In this document: one piece after another, positions 51,925 through 61,309 of the stretch
Numbering within the stretch: position 1 is the stretch's first letter
Layout: the number at the start of each line of letters is the position of its first letter
Source of the DNA: Ectobius pallidus
Taxonomy: Eukaryota > Arthropoda > Insecta > Blattodea > Ectobiidae
Direction of reading: 5' to 3'
Length of the DNA: 64,000 bases
Assembly: GCA_964059195.1 (NCBI GenBank)
Contig: CAXKWD010000004.1
Span: 123,104,043 to 123,168,042, forward strand
The notes under the pieces: model-generated
The model's input: only the letters and a program-made list of their open reading frames with translations
What the model was told of the DNA's origin: nothing
Databases searched by the model: none
Translations under genes and position numbers: made by a program

Positions 51925-52840
51925 TTTGGGAAATGGTGGTCTGCGCCACTTCTACCTTTTCCCCCAACCTACACGATGTAAACTGCATCACCGTCATATG
52001 TAAACTGCGCCACCGACATAGGGTATGTAAACTGCGCCACCGACATTTAAATAGCGTCACCGTCATACTAACGCACTAACATTTTTCGAATAATACTTAA
52101 ATTGCCTTTCTCCTTGTAGCTAGAAATTTATTTAAGCATCATTTTAGCAGGTTTCTCTCGAAGTAATACATCATCATCTCTTACTTTTTTTTAAATATTA
52201 TTGCACACAATTTGACGGTTCAAATTCTGTTCGCGTTCGTGATTATGTTCTAAATTTGATTTATGTAAGTCTGCGTCATAATTTGACTTGCTGATCGTGT
52301 ATATTTTATTTTACTGTTGCACTTTTTTTTTAACACGGCACCATCTACACGAACCATCTTTACTTTTATGTTTCAGTCGGAATTTGTAGGCATCAACGAT
52401 GATGATAAGCTTTCCGTTTTGACTCACCAATTCAGAACTCATGACGTCCATGACTGCGACCACTAAAATATAATGTGCACAATGACTCTAAAACTTTAAA
52501 ACACAAGTGGATGACTCGTTAGTGAGATTGTGTTTTGATGTGCTTCGCTAGAAAAAAGTTGTTACCAACCTAAATATAGAGCAGATAAATCACTCGTTAC
52601 CAACATACATAGAACCTACAGACAAGCACGCTCCCATCACCTCATGTGCAAAAAATTATTTCTGAATAGAAACGAAAATTCACATATTAAGTCTAGCTTT
52701 TGTTTGCCTACAACTACTGCCGCAACCTACATATCTCCGTGGCGCAGTTTACATATCTGTGTGCCGCAGTTTACATATCTCATTTTTATTCTATTTCAAA
52801 TTCGGTGTCAACCGTGGCACAGATTACATACACCCTTTGG
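51925..52840. mobile_element. non-autonomous element with inverted subterminal repeats
   Basis: It interrupts the array unit between ACCTTTTTGG and TTTTTGGAGCAG. Near the left end TATGTAAACTGCGCCACCGACAT-like units occur three times in direct orientation (51975-52075). Near the right end the inverse (GGCGCAGTTTACATA) occurs two to three times (52740-52830). The centre has no convincing protein. The exact ends are uncertain. Confidence 0.55.
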
Positions 52841-53120
52841 TTTTTGGAGCAGCATTAGGTCTAAGTTATTTTTATTAGGAATTTAGTTATAATTATGTTC
52901 GTGAAAGTCTACAAAGGCTAATTATGTTTGATACCGCTTCAAATGAAAGGTTTTGTTTTTACTAAATAGTTTTTATTTTAATTTATTTTAATTTATATTT
53001 ATTTATTTATTTACAGATTTTTTTTTGAAAATGTTACATATTAAAAAGTTTTAGATCTTGGTATAAACACTTCATGTTAAAAATGTAAACTAAATAATTA
53101 AAGCCGTTTTAGAGAAAATG

Positions 53121-53656
53121 TCGAAAAACAAAGTTTTCTTCATATAAAGTTACACTAAAATTAAGAGAAAGACGCCGCCAATCTAGTTGTTACATCCCCA
53201 GGAGGTACGTAATGCAAATACAAAATCTTGTTTTCATACGATTTTTCGTTCTGGGGCTGGGCTGTTCACACACACACACACACAGAGACATGTTTCTGAA
53301 AATAGTTTCATTGGATTCAGGGGACCTCAAAACAAGCATTTATGTTAAAAACTCACTTCGAATTTCGAGGTCGAACACATTACTTCGTCTATCTATAGTA
53401 TCTATGGTGAGGGAAGATACAGTAAAAATTACAGTTTTTTCAATGGACTCGATTGCTATTAAAAATAAGAACTATATTTAAATTTATCAATTACTGTTTA
53501 TATTAACTTCATAACAGATAATAATCCGAGAAGACAGAAAATTGTAAGACCTTCTTACGTCACAGAAGAAACATATTTTCATTTGAAAAATCAGTATCGA
53601 CATCTAGCACTAATCAAGAGTTAACATTTCTATGTTAATAACAGGGATGTACTTGT
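53121..53656 (+). repeat. partial array block (copy 3b)
   Basis: A TTCGTCGCCAATC-type block recurs here (53165-53480), with a (CA)n run at 53266-53284 and AAAACTCACTTCGAATTTCGAGGTCGAACA. It parallels 54895-55160 and 60380-60600. No gene. Confidence 0.5.
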
Positions 53657-53965
53657 TTATCTTTGATTTTTTTCGTGTCTTATCATCAATCTAGATATAG
53701 CAACACGAATTTCCTTTTCAATATTAAGATTAGCCCTGTATTTAGATTTTATTGAAGCAGCAGCAGAAAAACCACACTCACAGAGATAAGAACTACAGTA
53801 GCAAACTAAATCATAGCAGGAAGTACCTAGGAATGTTAATGAGCTGCTCTCTTCTTCAATGGTAAAATATTGAAAAGTCTCCGCATTAAAATGTTGCTTA
53901 TTCATCGGAATGATATGACTTCATAATTTGGGTGATATTCTTAAAAATGGAGCCGCAATATGATA
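53657..53965 (-). pseudogene. hAT (ZBED-type) transposase, C-terminal fragment
   Basis: The minus-strand frame contains YLCECGFSAAASIKSKYRAN and then IRVAISRL, the hAT dimerisation-domain signature. Homology continues upstream to about 53965, including TIEEESSSLTFLG. A related fragment is at 57449-57570. The rest of the transposase is absent. Confidence 0.8.
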
Positions 53966-54894
53966 TAACTCCTACATCCACTCTCCACGCAACGTCTCTT
54001 AAGAGCAGGCTGAAGATGATTCATTTTTTAATCGAAATGCATCCCAAATAAGATTATGATAGGATACCGATGAAATTTGCCAATAACATAATAATACATC
54101 ATACTACAAAGAAGACAAGAAGACATCGGAATTTCCACAAGCTACAGCACGCTGAACTACAAGAAAACCAAAGAAAAAAGAAGGAAAATACAAGTACAAA
54201 AAACTAACAGAATAACACTAACTGTGAGTACACAGTTGTTTTATATTTATGAGATTACATGCGTGTGGCATAAACTCACAAGACATTTTAACTTCGTTTT
54301 TAAAAAAAACTCAAGATTTTTATTCAATATTGTACATATACAAGACACAACATAAATAAGTTGCACACTAATGACTGGCGAAACTGTTTTTAAATTTTAA
54401 TAAACAGGCCTATAGATCTTTTAACACATAATGTAATTTTTAGATAATTTATGTTTCATCACTTTTTAAGCAATTAATTTACAAACTTACAAATGAAAAT
54501 AAAATACTGTTAACTAAAAGTGAATGTTATTGGCAAATTCTCCGGGTTATTCTATATCCATATTAATGAGGGTATAAGGTGGATATTAAATTCTTACTAT
54601 ATAATATCCCCTCATTGGCAAAAATGAAGTTTATCAATGTTACAGAGTGGATTATAAAAAAAGTTATAGAATAAGAGGCCACATTGCATTATCAGTTATT
54701 CCACCGTCATATGCAGTAGTATTGTTAACAATGTAAGTTTTGAAGCCTGAGTTTTAGCAAACAATAACTGGCTGATAAGATTCCTTCTAAGAAAAAATAA
54801 AGATTTGATATAAATACTGTAGATCTAATTTCTTAATAAAAAGTAAGATCTCGTGAACAAAATTTACACAACATCCTTGTAGCCGTTTCCGAGA
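53966..54894. other. non-coding AT-rich sequence
   Basis: No gene or named element seen. Confidence 0.5.
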
Positions 54895-56700
54895 AACTCT
54901 AGGTTTCGTCGCCATTCTTCACGGCACATTCCCAAAAAACATTTACGTTAACCTAAATATAATATTTCATGTGTTTTTTTGAACGATTTTCCTTTCCTCT
55001 ACAAAGAAAAGCCGTCAGACAAAAACACACACAAGCATTTCTGAAGATTTTATAGTTAGACCCAGGAACCTCAAAACGCATATATATAATGAAAACTCGA
55101 CATCGAATTTCAGGGTCGAACAGAAATCTTCTTGTACCTATAACACCTTTGGTACGGTTAGAGAAATAAAAACACAAAATTTAAAAGGACAATATAATAC
55201 TTTACTCTACAAATTAATCCACCTTAAATTCTTGATATAAGAGATAATATACTTATCGAAAAATTATTAAAAGTTTTATCCCGAAAAGCATTTGTAGGCC
55301 TACATGAAAAATACGTAGAAAATAGCTCAAATGAGGAACTTTCAGGGGTACAATGTAACTATTACGAAGAAATCACTCCCCAATTGAAATAAATAGGGAG
55401 TGAATGACGCTAAATTCTAAGAGCAAAGCTTTATTCGGAGGCCAGTTAAGCGAAACCTACTGTCTTACAAGCTATTTTCACAAAAATTTCCACGGAAACG
55501 GAATGCGTCTTTAGGAATAGATATAACAAAAATTACATTAAAAAATTATAGATAATAACACGTAAATATGTAGTAAATACATTACTGATACAAATCTAAA
55601 TATGGATTGAGATATTAGAAAGCAAATGGAGATTTCGATCTTCAGGGGAGACCACAGATTTAACAATATCATGAGGAAAAGGTATGGCAAATTACGAACT
55701 CTGCACATATGAACATCGAAGGCCTAGTTAATCCAAATGTTTTAAATGCAGCGTTTAAAGAATTGAATTAATTATCACAATCTGAAAAGTATCCAACTTA
55801 AATGTAAATGCTTCAGGGAATTGATATCCCCCTCGGTATTCTGTATGCAAGTGTGATATTTATAATGGACTCCTCATTTCTGCAGGATACACAAAATTAC
55901 ATTTCTGGACCTTGACAACGATTAATGGAATGCTGGCCAACAGATGGAGTGGGATCTACAATTGGACGGAAGAAGTGAGAATACAACGCCGGAGGTGACT
56001 GCCTAAGAAGGAAAATGTTTGCTGGAGAAGACAGCGGAAGAAGAAGGGTATTTTCCATGTTACTGTGTGTTCATTGTTAAGTATACAAGTAATTAAAACA
56101 TCCATAGGACCAAAGACCAGATCACAAAGTAAATTCTTCAAATTTAGCTATTAGCTATTGGGGACTATTTTGGCAAATTGGTGCAAAGATATAAACATTT
56201 AAATCAATAGAATGGGATATTAAATTTTCACTTACCAGACCCAGACCGAGGGAATTTCTCATTTGGATATTGTATATCGTGTATCGAACACGATTTAATT
56301 AAAAAGAACTGGTCTTTGGTGAATCGCTGCTTTGTTTAATACACAACAGCGATAACGGAGCCTAATGTCTGTTATTCCTTTGAGATTTCGTATTAACTGT
56401 AATTTATGTGATATTAGGAATCATGTTTAATTTCAAAAGAATAACAGAAAATCCTATCCTTCGCGTCCACGCTCGCAGGCTCTGGAAATGCAGTTGAACA
56501 AACTGACTGAACTCGACTGCAGCCAAGAAGGAAGGGTGAAATAATATTGTTAACAATATAGTCTACAGCAGGGATTTGTTCAACTTTTTTATGTAAATTA
56601 ATGGAATTAGTATTTTATCACAGCCGTATATTCATATGGTAACGGCTCGTATATAAACGCATAATTCTGTGGCTTGGTTCTAAAAGGGTCAATGTCATAA
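54895..56700 (+). repeat. degenerate tandem-array unit, copy 4
   Basis: The blocks are in the standard order: TTTCGTCGCCATTC (54903), the GGAAACGGAATGCGTC block (55492), the GGAGA..TCGATCTTCAGGG block (55627), CTCCTCATTTCTGCAGG (55871), AGAAGACAGCGGAAGAAG (56026), CATCCATAGGACCAAAGACCAG (56099), and the hairpin domain. Confidence 0.65.
56109..56540 (+). ncRNA. candidate structured RNA domain, copy 4
   Basis: The outer arms ACCAAAGACCAG and CTGGTCTTTGGT are perfect. The 14-bp hairpin has one mismatch. The last hairpin pairs TGCAGTTGA with TCGACTGCA, one G-U. The outer GGAGCC/GGCTCT stem is complete here. The loop of the 14-bp hairpin is entirely different from copies 1-3. Confidence 0.4.
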
Positions 56701-56983
56701 AACTTGTTTTTGAGATAACTGACTTTTTCACGTAACATTTGTTTATTATAATTGCATGATAAATTATTTCACGTCATAAATTTTCACAATTGCATGATAA
56801 AGTATTTCATGACAAGTTTTCATGACAATTGCATGCCAATATTCCCTTTCGCTCCTCTAGAGCAGAAAGTTTATTTCAGTAGCTCATGATAAGGTCATTA
56901 AATAGATTATATTCACCAGTCAGAGAGATTGCTGTTTCAAAATCCACATTTTCTTAGCTGTGTTTATTCTGTCATGGAAGATT

Positions 56984-57373
56984 TCACTGTTCCATAATAC
57001 GCCATATTCCTTCCCCTAACTCCAAAATGACAGGCGTATGAATATTTGGAGGTCGAAATTTGAATGTAGGCCATTGTATGTATCTAGTACGGAAAGTTGC
57101 TTGTTGTGTGTCGATCATTTGCAGAATGTTCGCTCGTGTGCTCATCCATAGTTGGCTATTGATACATTGGTCAAAACGATGTGTAACTGTATCAGTCTTG
57201 CCGCAGTGTTCACACAGGGCAGTTGGCTTGATCTTCAATCGGTGTAAATGTTCAGCTCTGGGATAGATATCGTGAATGATCTGGAACCAGAGACTCTTGT
57301 GTTGTGTCGGTAGTTTCTTATTATGGAGATTTGCCCAGATGCGTCGCCAATTATAAATTGGATTGCGTATCAT
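56984..57373 (-). pseudogene. non-LTR retrotransposon C-terminal zinc-binding fragment
   Basis: An open frame of 129 codons has the RT-associated zinc domain: KSLWFQIIHDIYPRAEHLHR, then CEHCGKTDTVTHRFDQC. This is a C-H-C arrangement common at the C-terminus of I/R1/Jockey-type proteins. It is only a fragment; no RT core lies upstream. Confidence 0.7.
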
Positions 57374-57448
57374 AACCGTCGGAAGTGGAAGTTGCTGAAT
57401 TTTCTCGGTGTATATGGCTCTTGTGGTAAGATGATGCGGTGTACGTGA

Positions 57449-57570
57449 ATGTTAATGAGCTGCTCTCTTCTTCAATGGTAATATTTTGAAAAGTCTCCGT
57501 TGCTTATTCATCGGAATGATTTGACTTCATAATTTGGGTGATATTCTTAAAAATGGAGCTGCAATATGTG
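57449..57570 (-). mobile_element. hAT transposon fragment
   Basis: About 120 bp match 53831-53965 (the coding part of the hAT relic), with a 10-bp internal deletion. Confidence 0.65.
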
Positions 57571-57769
57571 TTATTTATTTACATCTTTTTCAGCTGTATT
57601 TACAGTCCTTTTAGCTGTGATGGCATATCAGGAGTTCGGGATCTGTGTCTATACAGTAGGGTATGACATGGAACTATAGATTGTCAACTGCCTTCTATTG
57701 TTGGTTTGTTTTATGGAGTATATTTCAACTGATATTAATTGAAGTGTATATGATATAGAAGGTAATAGC

Positions 57770-57880
57770 GAGGATGATTCAATCCAATTTGGCATTTGCC
57801 CTTACGACTGGAGGAAACCATAAAAACCCCATGTCGAATTGACCAGCCACGGGATTTGAACCTGGATCCTCCCGAATGCG
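57770..57880 (-). mobile_element. tRNA-derived SINE fragment
   Basis: On the minus strand a B-box-like GGTTCAAATCCC (57851-57862) is followed by GTTTCCTCCAGTCGTAAGGGC, a body common to arthropod SINEs. The tRNA head is missing, and hAT-end sequence begins at about 57880. Confidence 0.5.
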
Positions 57881-58043
57881 ATATATGTTTTGGAGAATTG
57901 CGAAAATGCAAAAGACAAGCTATGTCGTCTCGTAAGTTACGCGGGTGATGAAACGTAAACGAAATTACTTCATATTCAGAGGCACGGCGTGACGTCCCTC
58001 GCAATGTTTGGAGGCGCCGCGGCGCACCCTTTGAGAATCCCTG
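57880..58043 (-). mobile_element. hAT-type terminal fragment
   Basis: Homologous to 47300-47484 and ends in TTTGAGAATCCCTG. Confidence 0.6.
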
Positions 58044-58677
58044 CTTCATAATAAATTGTTATCTAAGATTTTTACGAAGTCTATTCCATTCATACGTCTC
58101 GTACTTGATATTGGCCAATAACGTTTAGCAATGCCACGGATATCGACCAATCACGGTCGTTTATCATAGAAAATCCCTGCAAGGTTCGCGAGAGACATGC
58201 GATTTCATCTGACAAAACCTCAGGTCGTTACTGAACTGTCACAGTATCGAGAATGCAGTGATTACTAGTACACGTCATCCATTGTCGGCACTAAATTGAA
58301 AAGAAAAATGGTAAGCTGAAAGTTTGGTAATGCGTCTGTTGATGAAATTGATATTAAGTTTATCATAAAGGAACAACATAATACTGAAAGAAATACAAAA
58401 TGAATATTGTATCAGTTCCAAGAGTTCCGTGAAGATCGTAAGTACAGTTGAATTGAAGTGACTAGGGTATCTCAAATGCAGCAGATTGGGCTACTGAAAT
58501 GAGAAAATCCAGCGGAGAAGAAAATAGTGTTTTTAATCAATGCACATTCAAGATTCAAGCGGGTGGCAATTTACAATTAAATTACGTACTTGAAAAAAAA
58601 AGTTTTTATTTTTATTTTGTTCCGATTTTGGCTATTCTTAATTTTGAGGTCAACTCTTTTTGTCACTATTTCGTTGG

Positions 58678-58711
<34 letters not shown>

Positions 58712-58864
58712 AATAATATATACTTCATTAAATATAAAAATAAAATATACTTCGTAATAATTAACTCTTAATGGCAACATAATTATGAACAAATGTCTAA
58801 TGTAAAACGAACATTAAAAAACAGTAAAAGTTAATATCATTTTTATAAAAAAAATCCGTTCAGA
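58044..58864. other. non-coding sequence with (AAT)n run
   Basis: A perfect or near-perfect (AAT)n run occupies about 58677-58718. The small frames that cross it are low-complexity. A CCAAT-containing GC-mixed stretch at 58110-58200 has no gene attached that I can see. Confidence 0.5.
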
Positions 58865-59620
58865 TTAGATAACGGTCGCATATTTAGCCAATTCCTTAGT
58901 GTATTCTTTACAGTGGCATATGGTAGGTCTGATAAGCCAGTGGCAGCTGGAAGTTATTGTAGATTGTGAGAGCCAGAATATTATGGTGTTTTTCTTGTGG
59001 TTGTTGCGAGTCATGTGTTGGTTAGGTACATCAAGTGCATGCCTATTTCTGGTTTCATAGCTATGAACATTGTTCCTTCTATTAAAAGTACCTAAGTTAG
59101 ATTTCACACATAGCACACAGTCATATATAAATTAACTATGGTTAGAATATTGGTGGTTACGAATAGGTGTCTACAATGGGAAGCTGCTGGAGAATTAGTG
59201 AGCAATCTGACATCCTTCTTGTGGAGTATAAATATAATATTTATGTGTGAGGAATTGCCCCACAATAAGAGACAATTCTTAATCTCGTTTTGAAAATATG
59301 CAAAATAGGCCGTTCTTACATACGTAGGACTATAGTAGGAGAGCTCTCAAATTTCTGATCTGGACAGCTTACGACAACGTAGTTAATATGTGTGGACCAG
59401 GAAATATGCGGGTCAAGATAAATACCCAGTAAGTTTACACTTTCATACATGGTCCCATCATCGACAGTGTCCGTTCTTAAAATAAAAACAATGGATTGGG
59501 TTTTTGGATCATTAACTAAAAATCCATTAGCACTAAACCATGTTTTAGCTTATAACAAAGTAGATTTTGAACAATCTAATAGCTCTTTTAAGCTGCTATG
59601 ACGATTTAAAATGTATCGTC
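58865..59620 (-). pseudogene. Jockey-type non-LTR retrotransposon relic
   Basis: On the minus strand the conceptual translation shows SVNLLGIYLDPHISWSTHI near 59400-59440, then, after breaks, NNVHSYETRNRHALDVP in the frame 58865-59116. Both are standard landmarks of the RT C-terminal region. Several stops and frameshifts separate them. Confidence 0.7.
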
Positions 59621-59899
59621 TGCATTGCTTTGTATTCCATACCGCAGACTGCTCATTAATTTAGTATGAGTGATCTGACAGCTGATACTATTAAACATTT
59701 TATTTTAAACTAACCAGAAATAAATACTTATATTACAAAATAATATTAATTAAATAATCCATTACATTTTATTCATGAAATAGTATTAATAAATTCAACC
59801 GGTGATGAGTTTCATCAGATAAATTCGCTCCTGCCGCGCAGTCGAGAATCTATCAATAAACTTGTAATCTCTCGTGAGATTACCTATGATTAACAGTAG

Positions 59900-61300
59900 A
59901 TCTTAATGGTTTCCATGGATGTATAAGACATAATGAAATGTTTTCAAGTTATGATGGAAGCAATTTGGGCTCAATCTCCGAGAAGGACGGGAAATGGGGA
60001 CTGAATACACAAAAGAGAGGAATTACTTAATAGGCCTACCATCAGGGAACAAGAAAAAGACAGAACTCCATAAGATTGTCCTGTGAGTATTAAGCGTACA
60101 ACCTTAAACAAACGCAGAATTTCCATACAAAAAGTAGTGTCCGAAAGTTATATTTTCAGCTGATGTAAACTAGACAGTTGATTGAAAGCCGGATGTGGCA
60201 CTAGAAGTGATGAAATGTATCACAGTCTATTACGTTAAGCAGTTACGAAATGTTGACAGTAGAAGTGTTAGCGCTAAATGAGCTTATAAGCACCTCATGT
60301 ACAAAATTTAAACAAAATCATTTGAGAGGTTTAAAAGAATCACGAAAAAAAAATTCTAAATTTAAAATGGCACTAAAGTAAGAGAAATTCGTCGCCAATT
60401 TCAGGTTATATTCCCAGAAAATATGTTACCTAGGTAGAACACTTTGTTTTTCTACAATTTCTCTTTCTCAAGAGAAATACTGACAAGAGACACACACAGG
60501 TAGAAGTATTAAATGAAAATATTCTTTTTAAGTTCAGGGAATCTCAAAACGTATATTTATTACACTGAAAACTCGACGTCGAATTTCAGGGTCGAAAACA
60601 ATGATTCCTCTACCTATAACACTATGGTGTGGATGGTTATAGTAAAAGTGCAGAACCTTAAAACACATAACACATTACTTTACAAATTATTCCAACCTAA
60701 ATTCTTAAAATAAACTTGTTCCCTAAAAGATAAAAATTGCCATAGAAATATTATCAAAGGCCCCAAACCGAAAAGTAATTTAATTTATCTATTATAGGCC
60801 TATTGAAGAAATTAACTATCCAATTAGGATAAAATTTTGTGAAAAAAAGTGGAATTTGAAAGATCCAGGGTCCAGTATCCCTCAATCTTATCGAAGAATA
60901 GAGGGGACAAAAACAGAACATTCCAGCTTTGCTGTTACATCCAGTTAGGGAGTTGGTTGGTTGGTATATGGTTATTTAACGACGGGGATGCACTGCAACT
61001 TAGGTTGTGACCGTCGCCGGTGTGCCGGAATTTTATCCCGCAGGAGTTCTTGTACATGCCGTAAATCCACTGATATGTACCTGTCTCATTTATGCACATC
61101 TTAATACCATCGACGTGGGCCGGAATTGAACCCGAAACCTTTGGGACAGAAAGCAAGAGCGCCACTAGGCTGACCCAGTTAGGGAGTGAATAACAGACTT
61201 CAAACAGAAACACTTTATTCACAGGTCAGCTGTAAAGAATCCGTTATAATTTCGCAACAGTTTTTACGGAAACAGAATTCGCCTTTACAAATACAAATTG
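59900..61300 (+). repeat. degenerate tandem-array unit, copy 5 (partial)
   Basis: Blocks in order: TTTCCATGGATGTATAAGACATAATG (59909), GTAAACTAGACAGTTGATTG (60163), AATTCGTCGCCAATTTC (60384), ATCTTATCGAAGAATAGAGGGG (60885), and the GGAAACAGAATTCGCC block (61267). It ends where the next copy begins; the hairpin domain is missing. Confidence 0.6.
60954..61174 (-). mobile_element. tRNA-derived SINE with target duplication
   Basis: The 13-bp direct repeat CCAGTTAGGGAGT flanks it (60941-60953 and 61175-61187). On the minus strand the tRNA-like head has AGCCTAGTGGCGC and a B-box-like GGTTCAATTCCGG, followed by a body ending in TTAAATAACCATATACC. Confidence 0.85.
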
Positions 61301-61309
61301 TATAATACT

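Larger units (their letters stand above)
47500..53120 (+). repeat. degenerate tandem-array unit, copy 3 (interrupted)
   Basis: It begins with a TTTCCATGGATGTAT.A..CATAATGAAATGTTTTCAAG block (47538) also found at 59910. Next come TTCGTCGCCAAT (49588), CGAAGAATAGAGG (50320), GGAAACAG (50453), ATCTTCAGGG (50579), CTCCTCATTTCTGCAGG (50806), CATCCATAGGACGAAAGACCAG (51179) and the hairpin domain. It is interrupted by a tandem duplication, a non-LTR relic and a DNA element listed separately. Confidence 0.6.
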
